DNA from: an uncultured Clostridia bacterium
GTDB lineage: Bacteria; Bacillota; Clostridia; TANB77; CAG-508
Length of the DNA: 6,436 nt
Reading direction: 5' to 3'
NCBI GenBank assembly: GCA_948585895.1
Contig: CAPBNZ010000050.1
Coordinates: 1-6,436, forward strand
Position 1 is the stretch's first letter. Each line of letters begins with the position of its first letter. The position numbers and the translations under genes were made by a program. Shown one piece after another: positions 1 through 6,436 of the stretch. The notes below the pieces were generated by a model. That model searched no databases and was not told the origin of the DNA. It worked only from the letters and a program-made list of their open reading frames with translations.

Positions 1-4
1 AAAG

Positions 5-10
5 TATAAT
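5..10 (+). promoter_or_regulatory. Possible sigma-A -10 box
   Basis: A perfect TATAAT hexamer lies 44 bases before the first start codon, which would put a transcription start near position 17 and give a leader of about 35-40 bases. The matching -35 box would fall left of the window, so it cannot be checked. In DNA this A+T-rich a TATAAT can occur by chance, so the call rests mainly on its position just upstream of the first gene. Confidence 0.4.
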
Positions 11-35
11 TTAGAAGAGCATAATATTTTTAAAG

Positions 36-42
36 AAAGGGA
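36..42 (+). promoter_or_regulatory. Ribosome-binding site for the cohesin/dockerin gene
   Basis: AAAGGGA, 11 bases before the ATG at 54, is the only purine-rich Shine-Dalgarno-like sequence in the leader. It is a weaker match than the GGAGG of the second gene, and the spacing is on the long side. The ATG at 43 follows it immediately but opens only a four-codon frame (43-57), so 54 is the real start. Confidence 0.6.
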
Positions 43-53
43 ATGAGATTAAA

Positions 54-983
54 ATGAAAAGGAAAGTAGTTATTATTACCATATTAATGACTTTAATTTT
101 GCTAGCAGGCAACTTATTAGCCACAACAAATTTAATAGCCAAAACAAGTAGTTCAGTAAATGAATTAGAAGAAGGACAAGAGGTAACCATTACATTAAGA
201 TTTGATGAATATCAACAAATTCAAGAAGGGCTAAATGCTTACCAAGCAACTTTAGAATACAATAAGGAAATATTTGAAGAAGTAAAACAAGAAGATTTCC
301 AATGTTTAAATGATTGGGAGAAATTACAGTATAATCAAGCAACTGGAGAGTTTGTTGCCATCAAAAAAGTAGGCAGTACAGAACCAGAAGATATTGTAAG
401 TATTACATTAAGAACTAAACCAGTGGTAAAGGCAACAACAACAGAAATTAAAATTAAAGATATTGTAACTTCAGAAGGAGAAAGAGATATTGCTATTGCA
501 GAAACAAAAGCAACTATCAATATTATAGAAGAACAAACAGAAAAACCAGAAGAACCAAAACCAGAGAAAATTACTTCTACTAAATATACGATAGCAGGAG
601 GATATGTAGAAAGAATTTTACCAAATACAACAGTAGCACAATTTAAGGAAAATGTAACCTTAGAAAATGTAACAACTGAGCCACAAATTGTATTTACAGA
701 CCATGAAGGAATGCCACTTGCAGAAGACGGAATTGTTACAACAGGAACCCAAATAAAAGTAGGAAAAACACTTCAATATACGCTTGTTGTAATCGGAGAT
801 ACTGATAGTGATGGAGAAATTACAATTAATGATATGGCAGAATTAAAATTACATATCATTGAAAAAGAATTATTAGAAGGAATTAAATTGAAAGCAGCAG
901 ATGTTGATAACGATGGTGAAGTTACCATTAATGACTTAGCACAAATGAAATTAATCCTAATTGATTTATTAAAACTAGAATAA
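54..983 (+). CDS. Secreted cohesin-like and dockerin domain protein (putative adaptor/scaffold)
   Basis: Complete 309-residue exported protein. Residues 1-29 form a signal peptide (KRK, then a hydrophobic run to about residue 23; cleavage plausible after Ala23 or Ala29). Residues about 35-158 look like a cohesin-type beta-sandwich: an EEGQEVTITLRF strand (39-50), GLNAYQATLEYN (59-70) resembling the cohesin 'hydrophobic core plus L-x-Y-D/N' segment, then alternating strands. A charged Pro/Glu/Lys linker (159-172) leads to a small domain (177-246) with PNTTVAQF at 190-197, which I know only as an unnamed module often found before dockerins in Clostridia. The C-terminus is a dockerin with two EF-hand-like calcium loops, DTDSDGEITIND (249-260) and DVDNDGEVTIND (283-294), each followed by a helix. 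There is no LPXTG or transmembrane anchor, so attachment would have to be through the dockerin. It is followed after 42 bp by the M26 protease gene, probably in one operon. Dockerin is near certain; cohesin is a fold-level judgement from motif and position. Confidence 0.9.
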   Translation: MKRKVVIITILMTLILLAGNLLATTNLIAKTSSSVNELEEGQEVTITLRFDEYQQIQEGLNAYQATLEYNKEIFEEVKQEDFQCLNDWEKLQYNQATGEFVAIKKVGSTEPEDIVSITLRTKPVVKATTTEIKIKDIVTSEGERDIAIAETKATINIIEEQTEKPEEPKPEKITSTKYTIAGGYVERILPNTTVAQFKENVTLENVTTEPQIVFTDHEGMPLAEDGIVTTGTQIKVGKTLQYTLVVIGDTDSDGEITINDMAELKLHIIEKELLEGIKLKAADVDNDGEVTINDLAQMKLILIDLLKLE

Positions 984-1009
984 AATTTTAATTTGAATAA
1001 TAGAAAAAT

Positions 1010-1014
1010 GGAGG
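1010..1014 (+). promoter_or_regulatory. GGAGG ribosome-binding site that fixes the protease start
   Basis: GGAGG sits 11 bases before the ATG at 1026. An in-frame ATG at 1008 overlaps this site and would add six residues (MEDKIR), but nothing like a Shine-Dalgarno sequence precedes it, and the extension would put acidic residues in front of the basic n-region of the signal peptide. The 42-bp gap between the genes shows no inverted repeat followed by a T-run and no convincing promoter, which fits read-through from the upstream gene. Confidence 0.75.
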
Positions 1015-1025
1015 ATAAAATACGC

Positions 1026-4000
1026 ATGAAAGAAAAAACGAGGAAAATTAGTAAAATTAGTATATGCTTAGCACTATTCCTAATATTATCTTTAGGTGTT
1101 ATTTATGCTGCTAATGTAATTTCTTCTAAGGGAGAATTAAATGACGATGGCATTATAGATTATAGTGACGTTAATCTATTAGAAAAACACCTAATTCACC
1201 TACAAGCATTGCCAGAAGAAAAACATACAAATGCAGATATGAATGGTGATGGAGAAATCACGGTAACAGACCTTTCATTTTTAATTAAAAAGATAGAAAA
1301 CAAAAGAGATTATACAGTGGAATTAATCAATATGGATACACCAAATTACTATCCAAAAAAAGGTGAAACAATTGAGATAACATTTGGGGCTGTTATAAAT
1401 TATCAAGATGTAAGCATCGAAAAAATAGTGATCAACAACCAAGAACAAAATGTGGAAAACGAATCAGGAGCTTACAAAATAAAAGTAAATGTAGGAAATC
1501 AAGCAGGAAAACAAGAATACCACATAAATAAAGTTATTTTAAACACAGGAGCAGAAGTAAAAGTAGATAATACGATTTCTGTATGTGTTTTAAAAGCAGA
1601 ACCTTATATAGAAGAAAATAGTTACAAATTAGAAGAAACCTTTGAAGGAAAAGCCTACATAAACTTTAATCTAGTAGACCAAGAACAAAGCATCACATCA
1701 GCACAATTTAGCGTTTATGAAATTGCAAACATAGAACCACAAGCAGAACAAATGCAAAACACACTAGAACCACAAGTAAAAGAAACAGAAGTAATAGTGG
1801 CACAAACTAACATAACAGCAGGAGAAAATCGCCATGAAGTACATGTAGAAGATGGAAAAACTTATCGCGTTATTATTAATGTAGCATACAATGCTGCCAA
1901 AGACCCAATCGAAGGAAAAGAATATACAGGAGAATCTTTTGTTTATAGCAAAGAATTTACGATGGCACTTGATTACCAATTTAGTATCAGCAACATACAC
2001 ACATTAAAGGATGGTCAAGAAAGCAATAAATTTGCTAAAAAAGAACCAATTACCATTCAATTTGACAGTACCAATATTGCTTATGAAAACACGGGTAGTT
2101 CAAACTTTGAGCCAAGTACAATAACGGTAAATAACAAACAATATGAAGTAACCAAACAAGAAGACCGTTATGTAGCAACAATCGATGGATTAGAACAAAT
2201 AGGAGAAAATACAATTACCATCGAAAAAGTAAAATTGAAAAATGGAAAAGAAATCGTCTTAGAGACAGGAAATACAGTAACCATTACAATTGATGCGCAA
2301 AAACCAGTTGTATCTAACCTAAAAACAGAAGAAAATGTACAAGAAAAAAATATGAAAGTAACCTTCCACATAGAAGATGAAGCAAAATCAATTCAATCAG
2401 CCAAAGTAGTACTTTATGATAGTGGAGAAAATATCATAGCAAGTCAAGACATAACAACAGAAGAAATAGAAAATGGAAACATAGAAAAAATCTTTAACAC
2501 CCAAACAACAGATAGTTACATTATTAAAGTAATTGCAAATTACCAAGAAACAGAAGACCATATCATAACAGACAGTGTTCTATTTGAAAAAGAAATTACA
2601 GCAAATCGTTTTGCAACCATAAAAAATGCAAAAGTAGAACCAACCACATTAGAAAAGAAAGAAACTGTAAAAATCACATATGAAATAGAAACCAACAGTG
2701 AAAGTGAAGTTGCAAAAATTCGTGTTAATAACCTAGATTGTATTGCTACCAAAGTAGCCAATGGAACCTATGAAATAATTACAGAAGTAGGAGAAGAAGC
2801 AAAAGTATTAGCGTTAACAGCTAGTAAAATCATTTTTGCTGACCAAACCGAAGCAATTGTAGAAAATACTGTAGAAGTAACTGTATTAAAAGACCTACCA
2901 AAAATCGAAGAAATTAAACAAGAAGATAACCTAGCTAACAATCAAGTAACGGTAACCTTTACATTAGTAGACCCAGATAATAGCTTTATCACAGGAAAAG
3001 TACAATTAGTAAAACCAGCAGTGGATGGAAATCCAGAGCAAGTAATCCAAGAACCAACCATCGAAAGAGATGGCGAACATGGAAGAGTACTTTTCGAAAA
3101 TGTAGAAATTGACAAAGAATATACAGCAAGATTTATTGCAAACTATAATCGTTATCCAGAAGGTGACGAAAACATAGAAGAAAATCAAGTCATTCGAGAA
3201 GCAAAAATTATGCTAGTTGGTGACTATAACCTACAAGTAAGTGACCTAAAAACAGCAAACAAAGAAAAAGACACAAAATATTTTGAGAAAAACGAAGAAA
3301 TTACCCTAAGCTTTAATTGTACCAATGCAACCAGTTTCTTACCAGAAAAAGCAATCATAGATGGCAAAGAATATGTATTAACACACACAGAAGGAACTAA
3401 TATTTATACCACTAAATTAGCAGGACTAGAAGAAAGTGGTGTAAAAGAATACAAATTAGAAACCATTATATTAAACAATAAGAGATTTTTAGACGTAGAA
3501 CCAGAACAAAAAATAAAAATCGAAGTATTAAAAGAAAAACCAACCATTACCAGTTTTGGATACAAAGAAGACGATACTGACAAAAATAAGGTGGTGGCAA
3601 GCTTTAACCTAAATGACATAGAAACAACTATCTCAAATGGAACCATTGTAATTTTGGATGACCATAAAAATGAAATCAAAACACAAAATTTAGTAGTAGG
3701 CAATAATCAAATTACATTTGATAAAATAGATAGTGAATACTATAACATTAAAGTAAAGGCTAATTATGACCTAGATACCAATGCTTTAGGCGCTGGTGAA
3801 AATGAATACCAAGAACAAATATTGTTACAAGAAGAAATCGATTTTACAGAACGAAAAATCCAACTAAAAGATATACAAGATGTTAGATTATACCATATAT
3901 ATTATGGATTTCCAATGGAAGTAAAGAACATTGATAGTAATGAAATAATTGAAAATCCAGAAAATTATGTAGCAAAAGTAAAAATGAAAAATATGCCAGA

Positions 4001-6436
4001 TATGCATGCAAATATAAAATCTTGTAGAATTGAGCAAAGAAAAGTTATTTTAGAATTAGATGTAGAAAATACGATCATCTACAAAGGAGACGAAAGACAA
4101 GCAAAAGTAGAAGTACCTTTTGGTGTTATGGGAAATACAGGTTCTTATGTAAAAAATGAATCTTTTGAAGATTTACTTTACCAAATGAGACAATATCCAA
4201 CAGGAACCTTTAACCTAACCAAAGATTATGATGCTTCTGAATATGAAGTAGATACCTTAACCTATTTTGGAGACGCTATGTTCCAGGGAACCATTAATGG
4301 AAATGGGCATACCATCTACAATTTACAAAAACCAATATTTAGCGAAATAGAAAGAGCAACCATTAAAAACCTTGTGATAGAAAATGCTTATATAACAAGC
4401 AAAGTAGGTTCATGGCAAAAAGGATTTATTGCCAATGAAATTTACAGTAAAACAGTTGTTAGCAATGTTCACATCAAAAATTCAACCATTTCTACTTATA
4501 GCCAATTCTATACATTTGGACCAATAGCAGGAAGATTAAGTGGTAGTAGAGTTGAAAAATGTAGTGTTACTAATCTATCCATAGTAGCACAAAGAGGAGC
4601 GGGTTCTAGAAGAGTAGGAGGAATTGTTGGTGAAATAGGATATGGTTCAACCATAGAAGACTGTTATGCAACAGGAGAAATTCAAGGCTCTTGGGAAGTA
4701 GGAGGAATTGTTGGTGGTGTTCAAGATTCTATGTATCAACAAAATACCATTAAACATTGTATTGCAAAAGTAAATATCAATGGAACGTCAGGACCAGGTA
4801 ACGTAGGAGGAATTGCTGGAAATGCAAATGGTGCAGGAAGAATTAAACTAGTACAAAATATAAGTTTAGCGCAAGGGAGCAAATCTTATAAAACACATGG
4901 AAGTGCTATTACATTAGACCCAGATACCTTCAATTACGAAATGACAGAATCGAATTTAACAGCAAATGCAGAAAATTCAAATGGACGAATTAAAGAATTT
5001 GCAAAAAGTGAATTTAGTGGAGAATTCTGCAAAGAGCAAGCAGGATTTAGTGACCAAATTTGGAATTTAGACGATAAAAACTATGAAAATATACCAACTT
5101 TAAAAGGTTATGACCCAAATAACAAACAAGAAGGGGCAACGACAGGAAACTACATTCCAGATGTGGAAAGATTAAAGAAGATGCAAGACTATGACCCTAA
5201 AAAAGAAGTAGCCTATTCAAACCTATATAAACTAATGCCATTCTTTGACGCAAAATATTTGGTAGTAGACGGGGCAAGAATTAGTGAAGACGACGTATTA
5301 AACCAAAAACAAATCAAAACCATTTTACCATATAATGATAAAAATGAATTTGTGCTAACTCTTACCGAAGAAAACCATCAAAGTATAGACCATATCAATG
5401 TAGTATTTACAGATGACACCACAAAGCAATACCAAGTGAAGTTTAAAAACATGAATAACCATGTGGTATCTTATAAATTAGAAGAACTAGGAATTGAATA
5501 TAACTTTGACAAATATGTTATTAAACAAGATGCAGAAATTGTAAAAAAATTAGTGGACTACATTCTAACGTTAGATTATGACAGAGACTTAAAACCATTA
5601 GTAGCGCCAATCAACTTAGGAGACCGTATTTATAAAGACTTCTTTAATGAAACAATTAAAACAGAAGAAAGTGCAAAACAATTTGTTTTAAACTTTTTAG
5701 GAAATGTAAATGGATATAGTTTAACAATAGATAATTCTATTTTAAACAATTATATTTATGATTATTTAACGAAAAGTACGAATAAGTTAAAACAATTTAT
5801 GTTTGCTTATAACTATTATTCACGTTTTTATGGCTTTGAAGTTAGTAACATGAAAGTAAGTGATATTGTATTCTTTAAAGGAGAATTATACAATACAGGT
5901 GTAAATACAAACAATTTAGTAAACTTATGTTTAGCAAGTAATTCATTAGGTACTCATGTTTCTTACTTATTCTATGAAGAAAGTTTAGGACCTTGTGTTG
6001 GCTTCACAACAGTTAGTGATTTTGTGGAACATAACATTAAAATGTTTGCCAATAATCAAGACCCAAATGATTGGTTTGCAGAGAACTTTAATGGTATGTT
6101 AGTAGAAACATCAGCAAAAGGATATGAAGACAGTATTGATTATCGTGCTTGGACACAACTAAAGAAACAGAAAAAATTTATTTTACCAATGTTAACCTTA
6201 CCAGAAGATTCAGGCTATATGATATCAGCACCAACGACATTTTTAGTAGGTTCTCAAAGACTTTATATAAGAGAACCAGGAAATCAAGCACAAATTCAAA
6301 ATCTACAAAATTTAATGAAAAATTTTGCTAACCAAATTGGTGTATTTTATACCACAGCAGCAGGTTTTATCGAACCATCTATCTTTAATAAAGTATGTGA
6401 CGTATCAATTGATACAACGGTTTTACCTGTGTTAGG
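1026..6436 (+). CDS. M26-family (IgA1 protease/ZmpB-like) zinc metalloendopeptidase with N-terminal dockerin, 3'-truncated by window edge
   Basis: Open without a stop for 1803 codons and running off the right edge. Residues 1-28: signal peptide (basic n-region, hydrophobic 13-26, YAA cleavage site). 37-82: dockerin-like pair of calcium loops (37-48 and 71-82). 96-938: four tandem Ig-like double domains. About 953-1085: M26 N-terminal region, with NPENYVAKVKMKNMPDMHAN, then an FxLTKDYDAS strand and a GTINGNGHTIYNL turn (1088-1100). About 1100-1290: GLUG-type solenoid. From about 1385: M26 C-terminal region, with YKLMPFFDAKYLVVDG (1401-1416), AYNYYSRFYGF (1594-1604) and ILPMLTLPEDSGYMIS (1719-1734), which resemble landmarks I recall from streptococcal ZmpB/IgA1 proteases. 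No HExxH is present in the translated part; in the family it follows this last region, so it should lie just past the edge. Family members are exported proteases that cut host glycoproteins such as IgA1 or mucins; the substrate here cannot be told. The LPXTG and G5 modules of the streptococcal enzymes are absent from the N-terminus. Start chosen by the GGAGG site and signal peptide. Confidence 0.9.
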   Translation, partial: MKEKTRKISKISICLALFLILSLGVIYAANVISSKGELNDDGIIDYSDVNLLEKHLIHLQALPEEKHTNADMNGDGEITVTDLSFLIKKIENKRDYTVELINMDTPNYYPKKGETIEITFGAVINYQDVSIEKIVINNQEQNVENESGAYKIKVNVGNQAGKQEYHINKVILNTGAEVKVDNTISVCVLKAEPYIEENSYKLEETFEGKAYINFNLVDQEQSITSAQFSVYEIANIEPQAEQMQNTLEPQVKETEVIVAQTNITAGENRHEVHVEDGKTYRVIINVAYNAAKDPIEGKEYTGESFVYSKEFTMALDYQFSISNIHTLKDGQESNKFAKKEPITIQFDSTNIAYENTGSSNFEPSTITVNNKQYEVTKQEDRYVATIDGLEQIGENTITIEKVKLKNGKEIVLETGNTVTITIDAQKPVVSNLKTEENVQEKNMKVTFHIEDEAKSIQSAKVVLYDSGENIIASQDITTEEIENGNIEKIFNTQTTDSYIIKVIANYQETEDHIITDSVLFEKEITANRFATIKNAKVEPTTLEKKETVKITYEIETNSESEVAKIRVNNLDCIATKVANGTYEIITEVGEEAKVLALTASKIIFADQTEAIVENTVEVTVLKDLPKIEEIKQEDNLANNQVTVTFTLVDPDNSFITGKVQLVKPAVDGNPEQVIQEPTIERDGEHGRVLFENVEIDKEYTARFIANYNRYPEGDENIEENQVIREAKIMLVGDYNLQVSDLKTANKEKDTKYFEKNEEITLSFNCTNATSFLPEKAIIDGKEYVLTHTEGTNIYTTKLAGLEESGVKEYKLETIILNNKRFLDVEPEQKIKIEVLKEKPTITSFGYKEDDTDKNKVVASFNLNDIETTISNGTIVILDDHKNEIKTQNLVVGNNQITFDKIDSEYYNIKVKANYDLDTNALGAGENEYQEQILLQEEIDFTERKIQLKDIQDVRLYHIYYGFPMEVKNIDSNEIIENPENYVAKVKMKNMPDMHANIKSCRIEQRKVILELDVENTIIYKGDERQAKVEVPFGVMGNTGSYVKNESFEDLLYQMRQYPTGTFNLTKDYDASEYEVDTLTYFGDAMFQGTINGNGHTIYNLQKPIFSEIERATIKNLVIENAYITSKVGSWQKGFIANEIYSKTVVSNVHIKNSTISTYSQFYTFGPIAGRLSGSRVEKCSVTNLSIVAQRGAGSRRVGGIVGEIGYGSTIEDCYATGEIQGSWEVGGIVGGVQDSMYQQNTIKHCIAKVNINGTSGPGNVGGIAGNANGAGRIKLVQNISLAQGSKSYKTHGSAITLDPDTFNYEMTESNLTANAENSNGRIKEFAKSEFSGEFCKEQAGFSDQIWNLDDKNYENIPTLKGYDPNNKQEGATTGNYIPDVERLKKMQDYDPKKEVAYSNLYKLMPFFDAKYLVVDGARISEDDVLNQKQIKTILPYNDKNEFVLTLTEENHQSIDHINVVFTDDTTKQYQVKFKNMNNHVVSYKLEELGIEYNFDKYVIKQDAEIVKKLVDYILTLDYDRDLKPLVAPINLGDRIYKDFFNETIKTEESAKQFVLNFLGNVNGYSLTIDNSILNNYIYDYLTKSTNKLKQFMFAYNYYSRFYGFEVSNMKVSDIVFFKGELYNTGVNTNNLVNLCLASNSLGTHVSYLFYEESLGPCVGFTTVSDFVEHNIKMFANNQDPNDWFAENFNGMLVETSAKGYEDSIDYRAWTQLKKQKKFILPMLTLPEDSGYMISAPTTFLVGSQRLYIREPGNQAQIQNLQNLMKNFANQIGVFYTTAAGFIEPSIFNKVCDVSIDTTVLPVL
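1134..1271 (+). other. Dockerin-like EF-hand pair at the N-terminus of the protease
   Basis: Directly after the signal peptide come two 12-residue loops of dockerin type. Loop 1 (residues 37-48) reads ELNDDGIIDYSD and loop 2 (71-82) reads DMNGDGEITVTD; each is followed by a leucine-rich helix (49-60 and 83-91), and they are 34 residues apart, the usual spacing. Loop 2 is canonical. Loop 1 has Glu instead of Asp at the first calcium ligand. Residues 10-11 of the loops, which set partner specificity in classical dockerins, are Tyr-Ser and Val-Thr, against Ile-Asn twice in the upstream protein, so the two dockerins probably do not bind the same cohesin. It could instead be a purely structural calcium module. 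Confidence 0.8.
1311..3839 (+). repeat. Four tandem Ig-like double-domain units (protein-level repeat, stalk)
   Basis: Residues 96-938 divide into four diverged units starting at about residues 96, 319, 525 and 736. Each has an A and a B domain. The A domains share a strand motif: KKGETIEITF (111), KKEPITIQF (338), KKETVKITY (544), KNEEITLSF (755). The B domains begin at about 194, 428, 626 and 840, after a conserved Pro, and share a late strand: YRVIINVAYN (280), YIIKVIANYQ (498), YTARFIANYN (699), YNIKVKANYD (906). The alternating hydrophobic pattern indicates all-beta Ig or FnIII-like folds. The first B domain is longest, with a Glu/Gln-rich insertion around residues 230-265. The repeats are old: the DNA itself shows no long identical stretches. 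The likely role is a rigid stalk holding the catalytic part away from the cell wall or scaffold. Confidence 0.75.
4287..4823 (+). repeat. GLUG-type beta-solenoid repeats
   Basis: After a GTINGNGHTIYNL turn (residue 1088), glycine-rich rungs recur every 28-35 residues: GFIANE (1133), GPIAGR (1165), VGGIVGE (1197), VGGIVGG (1225) and VGGIAGN (1260). The last three are clear GLUG motifs; the first two are degenerate. GLUG repeats are known from the M26 proteases and other surface proteins and are expected to form a parallel beta-helix. Cysteines fall at matching rung positions 1179, 1213 and 1245, and the strands between rungs follow the pattern I-x-N/D/H-C/V. This solenoid lies between the M26 N- and C-terminal regions, as in streptococcal relatives. 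Confidence 0.8.
5178..6436 (+). other. M26 C-terminal (catalytic) region, incomplete
   Basis: From about residue 1385 the protein changes from all-beta to mixed helical sequence. YKLMPFFDAKYLVVDG (1401-1416) marks the entry, followed by a small beta segment to about 1500, then helical sequence with AYNYYSRFYGF (1594-1604), a WFAENF segment and ILPMLTLPEDSGYMIS (1719-1734). In the family the zinc ligands (HExxH plus a downstream Glu) come after this part. I searched the translation by eye and found no HExxH; the nearest look-alike, HVSYLF at 1644, lacks the Glu and second His. The catalytic centre therefore lies beyond the window, unless this homologue has lost it. Confidence 0.75.

Noticed and set aside
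43..57. ATG at 43 opening a four-codon frame whose TGA overlaps the ATG at 54
   Set aside because: Too short to mean anything by itself and likely to be chance; a start-stop overlap could in principle couple translation, but there is no amino-acid pattern suggesting a leader peptide.
1008..1010. In-frame ATG upstream of the chosen protease start
   Set aside because: It overlaps the GGAGG site and has no ribosome-binding site of its own; starting at 1026 gives a normal signal peptide.
3404..3703. 99-codon minus-strand open frame, and similar shorter ones at 335-520, 773-1027, 1764-2000, 2168-2371, 2540-2761 and 3006-3188
   Set aside because: All are antisense to the two convincing genes, and their Phe/Ser/Ile-rich translations are what the reverse complement of Lys/Glu/Asn-rich codons gives. 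None has a convincing start region.
1311..3839. DNA-level tandem repeat, CRISPR or mobile element in the repetitive-looking A-rich stretch
   Set aside because: The repetitive look comes from Lys/Glu/Asn codons and diverged protein repeats. There are no identical direct repeats with spacers, no inverted terminal repeats and no transposase.
5955..5981. HVSYLFYEE (residue 1644 on) as a possible zinc site
   Set aside because: It lacks the HExxH pattern; the His is not followed by Glu and there is no second His three residues on.
6149..6331. 60-codon forward open frame in another phase near the right edge
   Set aside because: It lies wholly inside the protease gene in a different frame, has no ribosome-binding site, and its translation shows no domain-like pattern; the protease frame here has clear M26-like sequence.

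Overview
The window holds two co-directional genes on the + strand that fill almost all of it: a complete secreted cohesin-like/dockerin protein (54-983, 309 aa) and the first 1803 codons of a very large secreted protein (1026 to the right edge, no stop reached) that I assign to the M26 (IgA1 protease/ZmpB-ZmpC) zinc metallopeptidase family. The DNA is strongly A+T-rich, Arg is mostly AGA, Leu mostly TTA/CTA, ribosome-binding sites are GGAGG-like, and TGA is not read as a sense codon. Together with cohesin, dockerin and M26 domains this points to a low-GC member of the Bacillota (Clostridia-like, probably host- or gut-associated). That placement is inference; no taxonomic marker gene is present.

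Layout: 1-53 is a short leader with a TATAAT box and a ribosome-binding site. 54-983 encodes signal peptide, cohesin-like beta-sandwich, Pro/Glu/Lys linker, a small unnamed domain with a PNTTVAQF motif, and a C-terminal dockerin with two calcium loops. 984-1025 is a 42-bp gap with a GGAGG ribosome-binding site and no terminator-like hairpin. 1026-6436 encodes signal peptide, an N-terminal dockerin-like pair of EF-hand loops, four tandem two-domain Ig-like units (about 200 residues each), an M26 N-terminal region, a GLUG-type beta-solenoid, and most of the M26 C-terminal region up to just before the expected HExxH zinc site, which is not in the window.

The genes look like an operon. The most interesting reading is that the small protein is an adaptor: its cohesin-like half could hold the dockerin-like module of the protease, while its own dockerin docks onto another cohesin at the cell surface. 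This would give a cellulosome-style way of displaying a giant host-protein-cleaving protease, in place of the LPXTG/G5 anchoring module typical of streptococcal M26 enzymes. The domain content is read from the sequence; the partnership is inferred.
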